NCBI RefSeq assembly: GCF_030295425.1
Contig: NZ_AP027081.1
Coordinates: 1,178,001 to 1,242,000 of the forward strand
DNA from: Mesoterricola sediminis
GTDB taxonomy: Bacteria > Acidobacteriota > Holophagae > Holophagales > Holophagaceae
Reading direction: 5' to 3'
Length of the DNA stretch: 64,000 nt
A program made the translations under genes and the position numbers. Shown piece after piece: positions 15,389-23,278 of this stretch. The notes beneath the pieces are model-generated. The model ran no database searches, was not told where the DNA came from, and saw nothing but the letters and a program-made list of their open reading frames with translations. How positions within the stretch are numbered: the first letter of the stretch is position 1; each line of letters begins with the position of its first letter.

Positions 15389-16399
15389 CTATTTCAGGTC
15401 CTCAACGGCTGGATCCGGCCTCAGGCCTGCCAGCAGCGCCGCGTGGAAGGTCGCCGGGTCCTGGATCTGGGGGGCGTGGCCCAAGTCGGGGAAGGGCACC
15501 AGCACGGCGCCGGGGATGGTCTTGGCGGCCCGGCGGCCCAGCTCCGGGTAGTGGCCCAGGCGCGCCGCCACGGCGGGGGGGGCCGCATCCTTGGCGATGG
15601 CCGTGGTGTCCTTCTGGCCGATCAGGAGGAGGGTGGGGACCTTCAGCTGACCGAGTTCGTACACCACGGGCTGGGTGCAGATCATGTCGTAGATGAGGGC
15701 CGAATTCCACGCCACCCGCTCCCGTCCGGGTCCCTGGAACAGGCCCGCGAGCATGCGCACCGGGGCCTCGAACTCGGGCCGCCATTGGCCCGCGTAGTAC
15801 GTGGCCCGCTCGTAGGCGCGGAGGCGTTCGGCGCTGAAGGCCAGTTCCCGCTGGTACCACTGGTCCACCGTGAGGGCGGGGACCCCCTCGGCCTGCCAAT
15901 CCTCCAGGCCGATGGGGTTGGCCAGGACCAGGTGCTCCACCTCCGCGGGGAACATGAGGGCGTAGCGGACCGCGAGCATGCCTCCGGTGGAATGCCCGAC
16001 CAGGACGGCCTTCCGGATCCCCAGGGAGGTCAGGAGGGCCCGGGTGTTGTGGGCCAGTTGGCGGAAGCTGAACTGGTAACGGGCCGGCTTGGTGGATTTC
16101 CCGAACCCGATCTGGTCGGGCGCGATCACCCGGAAGCCCGCCTGCGCCAGGGCGCGGATCGTGCCCTCCCAGGTGGCGGCGGTGAAGTTCTTGCCGTGGA
16201 GCAGGACGGCAGTTCGGCCATTGGGCTTTTCCGGGGCCACGTCCAGGTAGGCCATGGCCAGGTCGAGGCCCTGGGACCGGAAGGCGTACCGATGCACTGG
16301 GAAGGGGTAGTCGAAGCCCTCCAGCTCGGGGCCAAAGGCGGCCGGAGCCTGGGCGGCCAGGACGGCGGGGACGAGCAGCGTGATGGCGCGCGGGCGCAT
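15389..16399 (-). CDS. Secreted alpha/beta hydrolase
   Basis: A 336-residue protein with a signal peptide (MRPRAITLLVPAVLAAQAPA). The alpha/beta-hydrolase fold shows LLHGKNFTAATW (oxyanion hole), GHSTGG (nucleophile Ser, about residue 153), a cap region, and the late Asp (LIGQKDTT) and His (DLGHAPQ) of the triad. The ATG at 16399 has GGAGGT five bases upstream; the longer frame has no such site and would delay the signal peptide. It is divergent from the U32 gene and has no operon partner. Resemblance to epoxide-hydrolase and haloalkane-dehalogenase type enzymes is general, and the substrate is unknown. Confidence 0.85.
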   Translation of the reverse strand: MRPRAITLLVPAVLAAQAPAAFGPELEGFDYPFPVHRYAFRSQGLDLAMAYLDVAPEKPNGRTAVLLHGKNFTAATWEGTIRALAQAGFRVIAPDQIGFGKSTKPARYQFSFRQLAHNTRALLTSLGIRKAVLVGHSTGGMLAVRYALMFPAEVEHLVLANPIGLEDWQAEGVPALTVDQWYQRELAFSAERLRAYERATYYAGQWRPEFEAPVRMLAGLFQGPGRERVAWNSALIYDMICTQPVVYELGQLKVPTLLLIGQKDTTAIAKDAAPPAVAARLGHYPELGRRAAKTIPGAVLVPFPDLGHAPQIQDPATFHAALLAGLRPDPAVEDLK

Positions 16400-16514
16400 G
16401 GGCACCTCCCGGGCCCAGGGTACACCGGGGGCGGCGAGGCGGCGGTTAGCGACCGACCGACCATGGCCCCCCGGTGCCCCAGTCCGGGCGGGCGCCGGCT
16501 GATACCCTGGAGGC

Positions 16515-18350
16515 ATGGGTCTCGAACTGCTGGCGCCGGCCAAGAACGCGGAACAGGGTCTCCTCGCGCTCCGGTGCGGGGCGGACGCCCTCTACATGGG
16601 AGGCCCCCGCTTCGGGGCACGGGCGGCCGCGGGCAACGGCCTGGCGGATTTCGAGGTGCTGACCCGGGAGGCCCGCCTCTGGGGCGCCAAGGTCTTCGCC
16701 ACCCTCAACACGATCCTCTACGACGGGGAGCTGGAGGACGCGCGCCGCCAGGCCTGGGCCCTGTACGAGGCGGGCGTGGACGCCCTGATCATCCAGGACA
16801 TGGCCTACCTGGAACTGGACCTGCCGCCCCTGCCGCTCCACGCCAGCACCCAGGCCGCCTGCGACAGCCCGGCCAAGGTGGCCTTCCTGGCCGGGGCGGG
16901 CTTCACCCGGGCGATCCTGGCCCGGGAACTGGGGCTGGCGGACATGGCGGCCATCCGCGCCGCCGCCGACATCGAGCTGGAGGCCTTCGTCTTCGGGGCC
17001 CTCTGCGTGGGCGAGAGCGGGCACTGCTACCTGAGCGGCTCCATCTGCGGCCGCAGCGGGAACCGGGGCGAGTGCGCCCAGCCCTGCCGCGCCCCCTGGA
17101 ACCTGCTGGACGGGACGGGCCGCGTCCTCGTGCGGGAGAAGCACCTCCTCAGCATCCGGGACCTGGACCTGTCCGGCCATATCGAGGCCATGGCCGACGC
17201 GGGCGTCACCAGCTTCAAGATCGAGGGCCGCCTCAAGGACGCCGACTACGTGAAGAACGTGGTCAGCCACCTGCGCGGCAAGCTCGACGCCGTCCTGGCG
17301 CGTCGTCCGGAGCTGGGGCGGGCCTCCCTGGGCACCGTCGCCGCCGCCTTCGCGCCCGACCCGGCCAAGACCTTCCAGCGCGGGCTGTCCTCGTACCGCA
17401 TCGACGGCGCGCGCCGGTCCATGGGGACGCCCCACGCGGCGCGCCACCTGGGCGAGCCCGTCGGCGTGGCGAAATCGGTCCAGGGCGACCGGGTCGTGCT
17501 CGACGTCCCCGCCGACCTGCACCCCGGCGACGGCCTCGCCTTCGTGGACGGGGCCGAGGTGGCGGGAACCGTGGTCAACGCCGTCGAGGGCCGCCAGGTC
17601 TTCGTGCAGGACCCATCCCGGATCCGCCCCGGCGCGCGCCTCCACCGGAACCTGGACCTCCACTGGCTCCGCGCCCTGCGCGCCGCGAAGGTGGACCGCC
17701 GGATCCCGGTGGCGGCCCGCCTGGACTTCCCGGACGGGGAGGCCCGCCTGCGGCTGGAGGACCCCAGCGGGCTCGCCGTGGAGGCCCGCGCCGCCGGAAC
17801 CTTCCCGCCCGCCCAGGATCCGGCGCGGGTCCAGGAGGCCGCGCGGGAGGCCGTCGGCCGCCTGGGCGGCACCCCCTTCGCGCTGGCGGCCTTCGACCTG
17901 GCCGAGCCGCGCTTCGTGCCCGTCAGCGCCCTCAATGCCCTTCGGCGCGAGGCGGCCGGAGCCCTGGAGGCCCTGCGCCGGGCCCCGCGGCCCCGGGAGG
18001 GGCGCCGCGCGCCCGCCCCGGCGCCCCTCCCCGCCGGCGAGCTGGACCTCACCTGGAACGTGGCCAACGCCGCCGCCCGCGCCTTCTATGAGCGGGCCGG
18101 GGCCCGCGTGCTGGAGCCCGCCGCGGAGCTCCAGGCCGACCTGCGCGGGCGGGTGGTGATGACCACGCGCCACTGCGTGAAGTACGAGCTGGGCTGGTGC
18201 TCCGTCCATCCCAACCCCGAGCCCTGGCGCCGGCTGGACGAACCCGAGGGGCCCCTGTTCCTGGAGAACGGCCCCACCCGCCTCCGCTGCCGCTTCGACT
18301 GCGCCCGCTGCCGCATGGAACTCATCCTGGAAGGGGAGGCCCGGGCTTGA
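16515..18350 (+). CDS. U32 family protein, RlhA-like
   Basis: A 611-residue protein. The first half is the U32 'peptidase' barrel (LELLAPAKNAEQGLLALRCGADALYMGG at the start; ASTQ; a cysteine-rich CGRSGNRGECAQPCRAPW near residue 190), followed by a DUF3656-like domain and a C-terminal part with more Cys (CVKYELGWCS, CRFDCARCRMEL) that probably bind Fe-S or metal. E. coli RlhA, with similar length and domains, is needed for hydroxylation of 23S rRNA C2501; TrhP relatives act on tRNA. An RNA-hydroxylation role is more likely than proteolysis. It overlaps the next gene by 4 bp (TTGA), so the two are co-translated. Confidence 0.85.
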   Translation: MGLELLAPAKNAEQGLLALRCGADALYMGGPRFGARAAAGNGLADFEVLTREARLWGAKVFATLNTILYDGELEDARRQAWALYEAGVDALIIQDMAYLELDLPPLPLHASTQAACDSPAKVAFLAGAGFTRAILARELGLADMAAIRAAADIELEAFVFGALCVGESGHCYLSGSICGRSGNRGECAQPCRAPWNLLDGTGRVLVREKHLLSIRDLDLSGHIEAMADAGVTSFKIEGRLKDADYVKNVVSHLRGKLDAVLARRPELGRASLGTVAAAFAPDPAKTFQRGLSSYRIDGARRSMGTPHAARHLGEPVGVAKSVQGDRVVLDVPADLHPGDGLAFVDGAEVAGTVVNAVEGRQVFVQDPSRIRPGARLHRNLDLHWLRALRAAKVDRRIPVAARLDFPDGEARLRLEDPSGLAVEARAAGTFPPAQDPARVQEAAREAVGRLGGTPFALAAFDLAEPRFVPVSALNALRREAAGALEALRRAPRPREGRRAPAPAPLPAGELDLTWNVANAAARAFYERAGARVLEPAAELQADLRGRVVMTTRHCVKYELGWCSVHPNPEPWRRLDEPEGPLFLENGPTRLRCRFDCARCRMELILEGEARA

Positions 18351-19648
18351 AGGGGGACCCCGGCACCGGGCCCCTGCCGCCGGGCCCCTGGGACGTGGCC
18401 GTCGTGGGCGGCGGGCCCGCGGGGCTCCTCGCCGCGGGGCGCGCCGCCATGCTGGGCGCGCGGGTCCTGCTGCTGGAGAAGATGGAGAAGCCCGCGCGCA
18501 AGCTGCGGATCACGGGGAAGGGCCGGGCCAACATCACGAACATGCGGCCCCTGGAGGAGCATCTGCGCGAGATCCGGCCCGAGCCCCGCTTCCTCCGGGG
18601 CGCCTTCGGGGCCTTCTTCAACCGCGATCTGGTGGACCTCCTCGCGGCGGAGGGCGTCGAGGTCCGGGTGGAGCGGGGGGATCGGGTCTTTCCCGCCAGC
18701 GGCCGCGCCTGGGACGTGGCCGAAGCCCTGGCCGCGTGGGCGGTCCGCCAGGGCGCGGTCCTGGTGCCCCGGGCCCGGGTCGAGGCGCTTGTCGTCCACG
18801 ACGGGGTCTTCGCCGGCCTCGAGGTGGTCCGCACCGGGTCCGGCCTCCGGCAGCGCGTGGAGGCGCCGCGGTGCGTCCTCGCCACGGGCGGGCTGTCCTA
18901 CCCGGGCACCGGCTCGACGGGGGACGGCCTGGCCTTCGCCGAGGCCACGGGCCACCGGCTCACGGCGCCTTTCCCCTCCCTCGTGGGCCTCCGGACCCGG
19001 CCGGCCCTCGAGGAGGTCCAGGGGCTGGACCTGCGCAACGTGGCCCTCACGGTCTGGATCGACGGCCGCAAGCAGGACACCGAGTTCGGCGAGGCCGACG
19101 TCACGGCCCGGGGCCTGGGGGGACCGATCGTCCTCCGCCAGAGCCGGCGCATCGTGGAGGCCCTCGCCGCCGGCCGGCGCGTGGAGGCGGCGCTGGACCT
19201 CAAGCCCGCCCTCGATCCGCCCACCCTGGAGGCCCGCCTCGCCCGGGAACTGGAGGCCCGCCGCACCTGCGGGGACCTCCTGCGGTCGCTGCTGCCGCCG
19301 CTCCTGGTGCCCGTCTTCCTGGCGCGCCTCGGGCTCGACGCGGCCGCGCCCGCCGCGCGGCTCCAGGAGGGCCTCCGCCGGCGCCTCCTGGCCCTCCTCA
19401 AGGACTTCCGCCTGGAGGTGGTGGGCCACGGCGGCTGGGAGGAGGCCATCGTGACCGCCGGCGGCGTCTCCCTGAAGGACGTGGATCCGCGCACGCTGGC
19501 CTCGCGCCGGGTGGCCGGGCTCCATTTCGCCGGCGAGGTGCTGGACCTGGACGCCAACACCGGCGGCTACAACCTGCAGATCGCCTTCTCCACCGGGTGG
19601 CTCGCGGGCGAGGCCGCGGCCCGCGCGATCCTGAACCCCGGCGAATAG
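18347..19648 (+). CDS. BaiN/YhiN (HI0933) family flavoprotein
   Basis: A 433-residue FAD-dependent oxidoreductase. The dinucleotide-binding loop is VAVVGGGPAGLLAAGRAA near residue 15, followed by the family signature ARKLRITGKGRANITN, and at the C-terminus by the FAD-contacting VTAGGVSLKDVDPRT and LHFAGEVLDLDANTGGYNLQIAFSTG. Family members are conserved bacterial NAD(P)/FAD-dependent proteins whose reactions are mostly undefined; clostridial BaiN was linked to bile-acid reduction. I chose TTG at 18347 because it overlaps the U32 stop codon as TTGA, has GGGGAGG upstream, and begins 12 residues before the FAD loop. A later GTG within the FAD strand is the alternative. Confidence 0.88.
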   Translation: MKGDPGTGPLPPGPWDVAVVGGGPAGLLAAGRAAMLGARVLLLEKMEKPARKLRITGKGRANITNMRPLEEHLREIRPEPRFLRGAFGAFFNRDLVDLLAAEGVEVRVERGDRVFPASGRAWDVAEALAAWAVRQGAVLVPRARVEALVVHDGVFAGLEVVRTGSGLRQRVEAPRCVLATGGLSYPGTGSTGDGLAFAEATGHRLTAPFPSLVGLRTRPALEEVQGLDLRNVALTVWIDGRKQDTEFGEADVTARGLGGPIVLRQSRRIVEALAAGRRVEAALDLKPALDPPTLEARLARELEARRTCGDLLRSLLPPLLVPVFLARLGLDAAAPAARLQEGLRRRLLALLKDFRLEVVGHGGWEEAIVTAGGVSLKDVDPRTLASRRVAGLHFAGEVLDLDANTGGYNLQIAFSTGWLAGEAAARAILNPGE

Positions 19649-19720
19649 GTCCATTAGGATCCTGAACATCGCGGCCGGATCCATTGACGGGCGCGGAGGC
19701 GGGGCCGACCATGGCCAGAC

Positions 19721-19861
19721 ATGAGAACCCTGGCCGCCACCTCCGCCTCCGCCGCCGGCAACCCCGGCGAGGCGGCGCTCTGGGCGGCCGCGGCGGCCCT
19801 CGTATGCGCGAGCCTGTTCCTCGGCGTGCTGCTGATTGGCACCGGGGCGGGGGCCTCCTAG
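19721..19861 (+). CDS. Possible 46-residue single-span membrane peptide
   Basis: An ATG-to-TAG frame of 46 codons. After an Ala/Ser-rich start with one Glu, residues about 18-40 form one uninterrupted hydrophobic segment (ALVCASLFLGVLLIG), as in small membrane proteins. It lies 72 bp after the flavoprotein gene and 24 bp before a good terminator, so it could be the last gene of the U32-flavoprotein transcript. No proper ribosome-binding site precedes the ATG, and in this base composition Ala-rich frames arise by chance, so support is weak. Confidence 0.35.
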   Translation: MRTLAATSASAAGNPGEAALWAAAAALVCASLFLGVLLIGTGAGAS

Positions 19862-19885
19862 CCGGATCCGACAGGAACCCACCCG

Positions 19886-19922
19886 CCCCGCACCCCTCCA
19901 GGTCGCGGGGCTTTTTCCTTTT
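19886..19922 (+). terminator. Intrinsic terminator after the U32-flavoprotein run
   Basis: CCCCGC (19886-19891) pairs with GCGGGG (19905-19910) over a 13-nt loop, followed directly by CTTTTTCCTTTT. This is the clearest rho-independent terminator in the window and probably ends the transcript that begins at the U32 gene. Confidence 0.7.
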
Positions 19923-19947
19923 CCCCCCACCCTTCTCCGAGGTCCCC

Positions 19948-20121
19948 ATGAGCCCCCGCCGCCCCGAAGCCACCCGCGCCGCCGCCTCCGCCCCCTCCAG
20001 CCACCCCTCCGCCCGGGCCCAGGGCGGGACCGGGGCCCGGGGCCCCGCCGCCCGCACCCAGGACCCCCAGGCCGAGATGTGCCTCCAGGCCGACGGCTGG
20101 AACTTCCGGCTCCTCGTCTAG
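19948..20121 (+). CDS. Possible 57-residue hypothetical protein
   Basis: A short frame starting ATG at 19948 with GAGGT five bases upstream. The product is rich in Ala, Pro, Arg, Ser and Gly for the first 40 residues and ends in a less biased tail (AEMCLQADGWNFRLLV). It begins shortly after a terminator and stops 3 bp before the A+T-rich sequence that leads into the broken transposase. I do not recognise it. It may be a real small protein or a chance frame; the ribosome-binding site and the differing tail are the only positive evidence. Confidence 0.35.
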   Translation: MSPRRPEATRAAASAPSSHPSARAQGGTGARGPAARTQDPQAEMCLQADGWNFRLLV

Positions 20122-20209
20122 GCTGTGTTCGGAATCTATATATTAGATAAATAGTTAACTTGTACTCATACGTAAAGGCTCGTACACCACGAATTTTCCT
20201 GGGGTAACG

Positions 20210-20865
20210 ATGCCGAGAGGTTTCCTGACCGATGCCATGTGGGCAAAGCTTGAACCGCTCCTTCCGCCGGAGGAATTTGGACCTTGGACAAGCGTGTACA
20301 CGCGATTTGAGGCCTGGACCAAGCGCGGCGTGTGGCAAAGGATCCTGGAGTTCCTGCGCAAGGAAGCCGACCTGGAGTGGGTCATGCTGGATGGCACCAT
20401 CATTCGCGCTCATCAACCTTCAGCAGGCAAAAGGGGGGGCTCTGGAACCAGGCGCTCGGACGATCTCGGGGTGGATGCTCGACCAAGATCCATTTGATCT
20501 GCGATGCCCACGGTAATCCTTTGGATTTCCTGGTCACTCCGGGGCAAGCCCATGAAAGCCGGTCTGCTGAAGGATTGCTGTGCGGTTGGCAGGCAGAGTA
20601 CGTGTTCGGAGATCGGGCCTACGATGGGAACCCGGTAAGGAAGGCGATCGAGGCCATGGGTGCGACAGCCGTCATCCCACCTCATCCCCGGCGCAAGAAT
20701 CCGGCGGCCTGGGACTCACACCTATACAAGGCCCGCCATGCCATCGAGCATGGGTTCGCCAAGCTCAAACAGTTCAGGGCGCTGGCCACCAGGTTCGACA
20801 AAACGGCGCGAAGTTTCTCAGCCCAGGTGGCTTTGGCCTGCATCGTGATCTGGCTGAGGCTATGA
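20210..20865 (+). pseudogene. IS5-family (IS427-group) transposase, frameshifted and internally deleted
   Basis: The frame from 20210 begins like IS427-group OrfA (LTDAMWAKLEPLLPP), carries the first catalytic Asp in MLDGTIIRAHQ, then meets A4G7 at 20429-20439. The protein continues in the -1 frame as OrfB (GRSRGGCSTKIHLICDAHGNPLDF), with the second Asp in FGDRAYDG and the Glu in ARHAIEHGFAKLKQFR, stopping at 20865. This group normally uses programmed frameshifting at such a site, so the shift alone is not damage. However, the segment between LLPP and EEFGPW, usually about 30-35 residues ending in RTGAPWRDLP, is missing in frame, so the enzyme is probably dead. Clear terminal inverted repeats and target duplications are not visible. 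Confidence 0.8.
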
Positions 20866-20907
20866 GCGGAGGGTGACAAGCGTTCCGGATCCTCATTGAT
20901 CCTATGA

Positions 20908-20951
20908 AACGCGGAGGCGCGGAGGATCTCGCAGAGGGTCGCGGAGGAAAG
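20908..20951. repeat. Left arm of inverted dispersed repeat (CGCGGAGGCGCGGAG type)
   Basis: This 44-bp sequence matches 21224-21266 in inverted orientation with two substitutions and one single-base indel. It begins AACGCGGAGGCGCGGAGGAT. Sequences of this type are, as I recall, found around GxxExxY-type genes in many genomes, and here the pair encloses such a gene remnant. Confidence 0.75.
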
Positions 20952-21001
20952 CGCTCCTGGAACCTGCCACCTCCCAATGACACGTCCCAACGGGAGGCGT
21001 G

Positions 21002-21223
21002 ATGGGAAGGCATTGGGGAGAGGTCGACGGGGAGGATCATCCGCACAAGGAGATCACCCAGGCCATCATCGGGGAGGCCATCGAGATCCAGAAGGCTCTG
21101 GGGCACGGACTCCTGGAAGATCCCTACAAGGTCTGTCTGGCGCACTCCCTGAGACTGGCCGGCCATAAGGTGAAGCGGGAGGTTTTCCTGGATATCGAGT
21201 GGAGGGGGCTTGTGGGCTTGATC
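21002..21223 (+). pseudogene. Truncated GxxExxY protein gene
   Basis: The frame encodes about 74 residues of a GxxExxY-family protein: KEITQAIIGEAIEIQKALGHGLLEDPYKVCLAHSL includes the name-giving G-LL-E-DP-Y, followed by LAGHKVKREVFLDIEW. The family normally continues for another 50-60 residues with a nuclease-like core (Asp, then E-x-K); here the reading frame enters the right-hand repeat arm at 21224 and loses that part. The function of the family is unknown. The gene is enclosed by the inverted repeats at 20908-20951 and 21224-21266, so repeat and gene probably moved together and the 3' end was lost. Confidence 0.7.
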
Positions 21224-21266
21224 CTTTCTCCGCGAGCCTCAGCGAGATCCTCCGCGCCTCCGCGTT
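21224..21266. repeat. Right arm of inverted dispersed repeat
   Basis: This 43-bp sequence, reverse-complementary to 20908-20951, replaces the 3' end of the GxxExxY gene. After it, 21267-21394 holds no gene that I can support. Confidence 0.75.
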
Positions 21267-21394
21267 CCAATAGGATGCTGCGAATGCGCGGCGCCATCAG
21301 GCACTGCAGCACAGACTCACTATTCCAGCTCCTCCATGCTCCGGCACGGATGGGTATTAGCCATTACTATCCTAGATTACGAACACACCCTGGC

Positions 21395-21487
21395 GCAGCG
21401 TCCGCAACGTTGCCTGAATCATCCGAGGGGAGCGGCCGCTGCACGTCCATCGCGTACGGATGATCCAAGAGCCTTGGCGGACGCGGC
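21395..21487. repeat. 93-bp palindromic repeat element, copy 1
   Basis: Two imperfect 31-bp arms (21395-21425 and 21457-21487) flank a 31-bp centre that includes the palindrome AGCGGCCGCT. The same arrangement with the same lengths occurs at 34085-34177, and most bases agree between copies, including all of CCTGAATCATCCGAGGGGAG. It ends one base before the stop codon of the tetR gene, so it may act in transcript termination or stability. Confidence 0.85.
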
Positions 21488-21488
21488 C

Positions 21489-22079
21489 CTAGGTCGACAC
21501 CGGGTTCAGGAGCACGTCCTCGAGCATCGCCGTGAAGAGGCGCTCGCCGTCGGGGCGGGCGCCCACCAGTTCCAGGAGGGGGATGGCCAGGGTCGCCACG
21601 ATGCGGCCGGTGAGCACGGGGTCCCCCACCCGCAGGATGCCGGCGGCCTGGGCCCGGCCCAGGATGGCCATGACCTGGCCGAGGAAGACCCCGTGGATCT
21701 CGGCCAGGGTGCCCAGGCGTTCCTTGCGGAGGCGGTAGCTGGCCCGGAGGGCGTCCGGGGACAGGGACCAGAGGGTCCAGTAGAGGGCGATGAGGCCGCG
21801 CACGGCCTCCCGGGGGGGGAGGGCGTGGAGCGGGGCGGCGGCCTCCAGGCTCCGCGCGAAGAGGGGCCGCACCACCGCGTCGATCAGCGCCTCCTTGGTG
21901 GGGAAGTGGCTGTAGAGCGTGCCCCGGGCCGCGTCGGCGGCCTCGGCGAGGTCCTCCATGCGCATGCCGTCGGGCCCGTGCTCGGCCAGGGCCTGGGCCG
22001 CAAGGCGCAGGATGGCTTCCCGCCGCTGCTCGCGCCGGCGCTGGACCCGGGGGGGGCTTGTTTGAACACGGGTGTTCAA
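21489..22079 (-). CDS. TetR family transcriptional regulator
   Basis: A 196-residue protein. The N-terminal HTH (about residues 14-62) reads RREAILRLAAQALAEHGPDGMRMEDLAEAADAARGTLYSHFPTKEALI, typical of TetR; the rest is the helical ligand-binding/dimer domain. It is divergent from an HlyD-ABC-MFS efflux run and is most likely its repressor, released by a transported compound. No ATG precedes the HTH; TTG at 22079 has GGAG seven bases upstream and is the best start. That TTG lies inside a perfect 18-bp palindrome, so the protein would cover its own start codon when bound. Confidence 0.92.
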   Translation of the reverse strand: MNTRVQTSPPRVQRRREQRREAILRLAAQALAEHGPDGMRMEDLAEAADAARGTLYSHFPTKEALIDAVVRPLFARSLEAAAPLHALPPREAVRGLIALYWTLWSLSPDALRASYRLRKERLGTLAEIHGVFLGQVMAILGRAQAAGILRVGDPVLTGRIVATLAIPLLELVGARPDGERLFTAMLEDVLLNPVST

Positions 22080-22099
22080 TTTTGAACTCCAGTGTTACT
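22062..22099. promoter_or_regulatory. Tandem TetR operators between tetR and the efflux genes
   Basis: The first site is a perfect palindrome, TTGAACACGGGTGTTCAA (22062-22079). A second, imperfect copy (TTGAACTCCAGTGTTACT, 22082-22099) starts 20 bp later, about two helical turns. The sites fill the gap between the divergent tetR and HlyD genes and overlap the tetR start codon, as expected for autoregulated TetR systems. Confidence 0.75.
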
Positions 22100-22123
22100 T
22101 TAGCATGGCCGATGGGTGGGACC

Positions 22124-23278
22124 ATGAATCGAACCAAGCTGTTGGGGGGTGCCGCCGCAATGGCCGCCCTGCTCCTCGTAGGACTGGCCGGACCCCGGGT
22201 CCTGCGCGGCCCGGTGCTGCCGGCGGCCCGGGTCCGCCGGGTGGACCTGGAGCGGACCCTGGTCCTGAACGGCCGGGTGCTGGCCCCCCGGAAGGTGTCC
22301 GTGGGCGCCCTCACCACGGCGGTGGTCGCCCGGCGTCTGGCGGAGGAGGGGGACCGGGTGAAGGCCGGGCAGGTCCTGGCCGACCTGGAGGCTTCCGAAC
22401 AGCGGGCCAGTCTGGCCCAGGCCCGCGCCAAGCTCGCCCAGCTCCTGGAGAGCGCCGCGCCCACCGCCCGGGCGGCCCTCGCCCAGGCGGACAGCGCCCT
22501 GCGGCAGGCCCGGCTGGCCTGGGAGCGGGGCCAGCGCCTGGCGGCCGATGGCATCCTCAGCGACAGCCAGCTCGATGACCTGCGCAAGGCCCACGAAACG
22601 GCCCTCGCCGCCCGGGAGGCGGCCCTGGCCCAGGCCCGGAGCGCCGAGGGCGGCCCCGATCTCCGGGCGGCCCAGGCGGCCGTGGACCTGGCCGAGGTCA
22701 AGCTCCGGCAGATGCGGGTGCTCGCCCCCGCGGCGGGGGTGGTGCTCACCCGCGCCCTGGAGCAGGGGGACCTGGTCCAGCCGGGGAAGGTCCTGTACAC
22801 CCTCGCCCTGGACGAGCCCCTGCAGCTCCTGGTGCAGCCCGACGAGAAGAACCTGGGGCTCCTGGCCCTGGGGCAGCGGGCCCTGGCGAGCACCGACGCG
22901 CGTCCCCTGGACCGGTTCGAGGCCGAGGTGGTCTACCTGGCGCCGGGGGTGGACGCCACCCGCGGCACGGTGGATCTCAAGCTGCGCGTCCCCGCGCCGC
23001 CGCCCCACCTGCTGCCCGACATGACCGTCTCGGTGGAGATCCGCCTGGGGCGCCGTCCCGGCGCCCTCGTGGTCCCCCTGGCCGCGGTGCGCGACATCGC
23101 CGGGGCGCCCCACGTGCTCGCCCATCGCGGCGGCCGCGCCGTCCGGGTTCCGGTCGGCATCGGGTTCCGGGGCGACGGCACGGTGGAGATCACCCAGGGC
23201 CTGGCCGAGGGCGAGACGGTCCTGACGGCCCCCCAGGCCCGGGACGGGCGCCGGTGCCGCGCCTCGGTGGAACCGTGA
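22124..23278 (+). CDS. HlyD-family periplasmic adaptor of an ABC efflux system
   Basis: A 384-residue membrane-fusion protein. One hydrophobic N-terminal segment (about residues 5-25) anchors it. The lipoyl halves are split by a long alpha-helical hairpin (about residues 75-195, Ala/Gln/Arg-rich), with [18 protein letters not shown] in the second lipoyl half and a beta-barrel with [12 protein letters not shown] near the C-terminus. Length and order match MacA-like adaptors. It is the first gene of a coupled run (GTGA overlap with the permease), under divergent TetR control. No outer-membrane factor is encoded nearby, so a TolC-like partner must lie elsewhere. Confidence 0.9.
   Translation: MNRTKLLGGAAAMAALLLVGLAGPRVLRGPVLPAARVRRVDLERTLVLNGRVLAPRKVSVGALTTAVVARRLAEEGDRVKAGQVLADLEASEQRASLAQARAKLAQLLESAAPTARAALAQADSALRQARLAWERGQRLAADGILSDSQLDDLRKAHETALAAREAALAQARSAEGGPDLRAAQAAVDLAEVKLRQMRVLAPAAGVVLTRALEQGDLVQPGKVLYTLALDEPLQLLVQPDEKNLGLLALGQRALASTDARPLDRFEAEVVYLAPGVDATRGTVDLKLRVPAPPPHLLPDMTVSVEIRLGRRPGALVVPLAAVRDIAGAPHVLAHRGGRAVRVPVGIGFRGDGTVEITQGLAEGETVLTAPQARDGRRCRASVEP

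Noticed and set aside
20124-20900. Complete insertion sequence with terminal inverted repeats
   Set aside because: Only a weak TCGGAA/CCGGAA similarity was found between the ends and no target duplication; the transposase is internally deleted.
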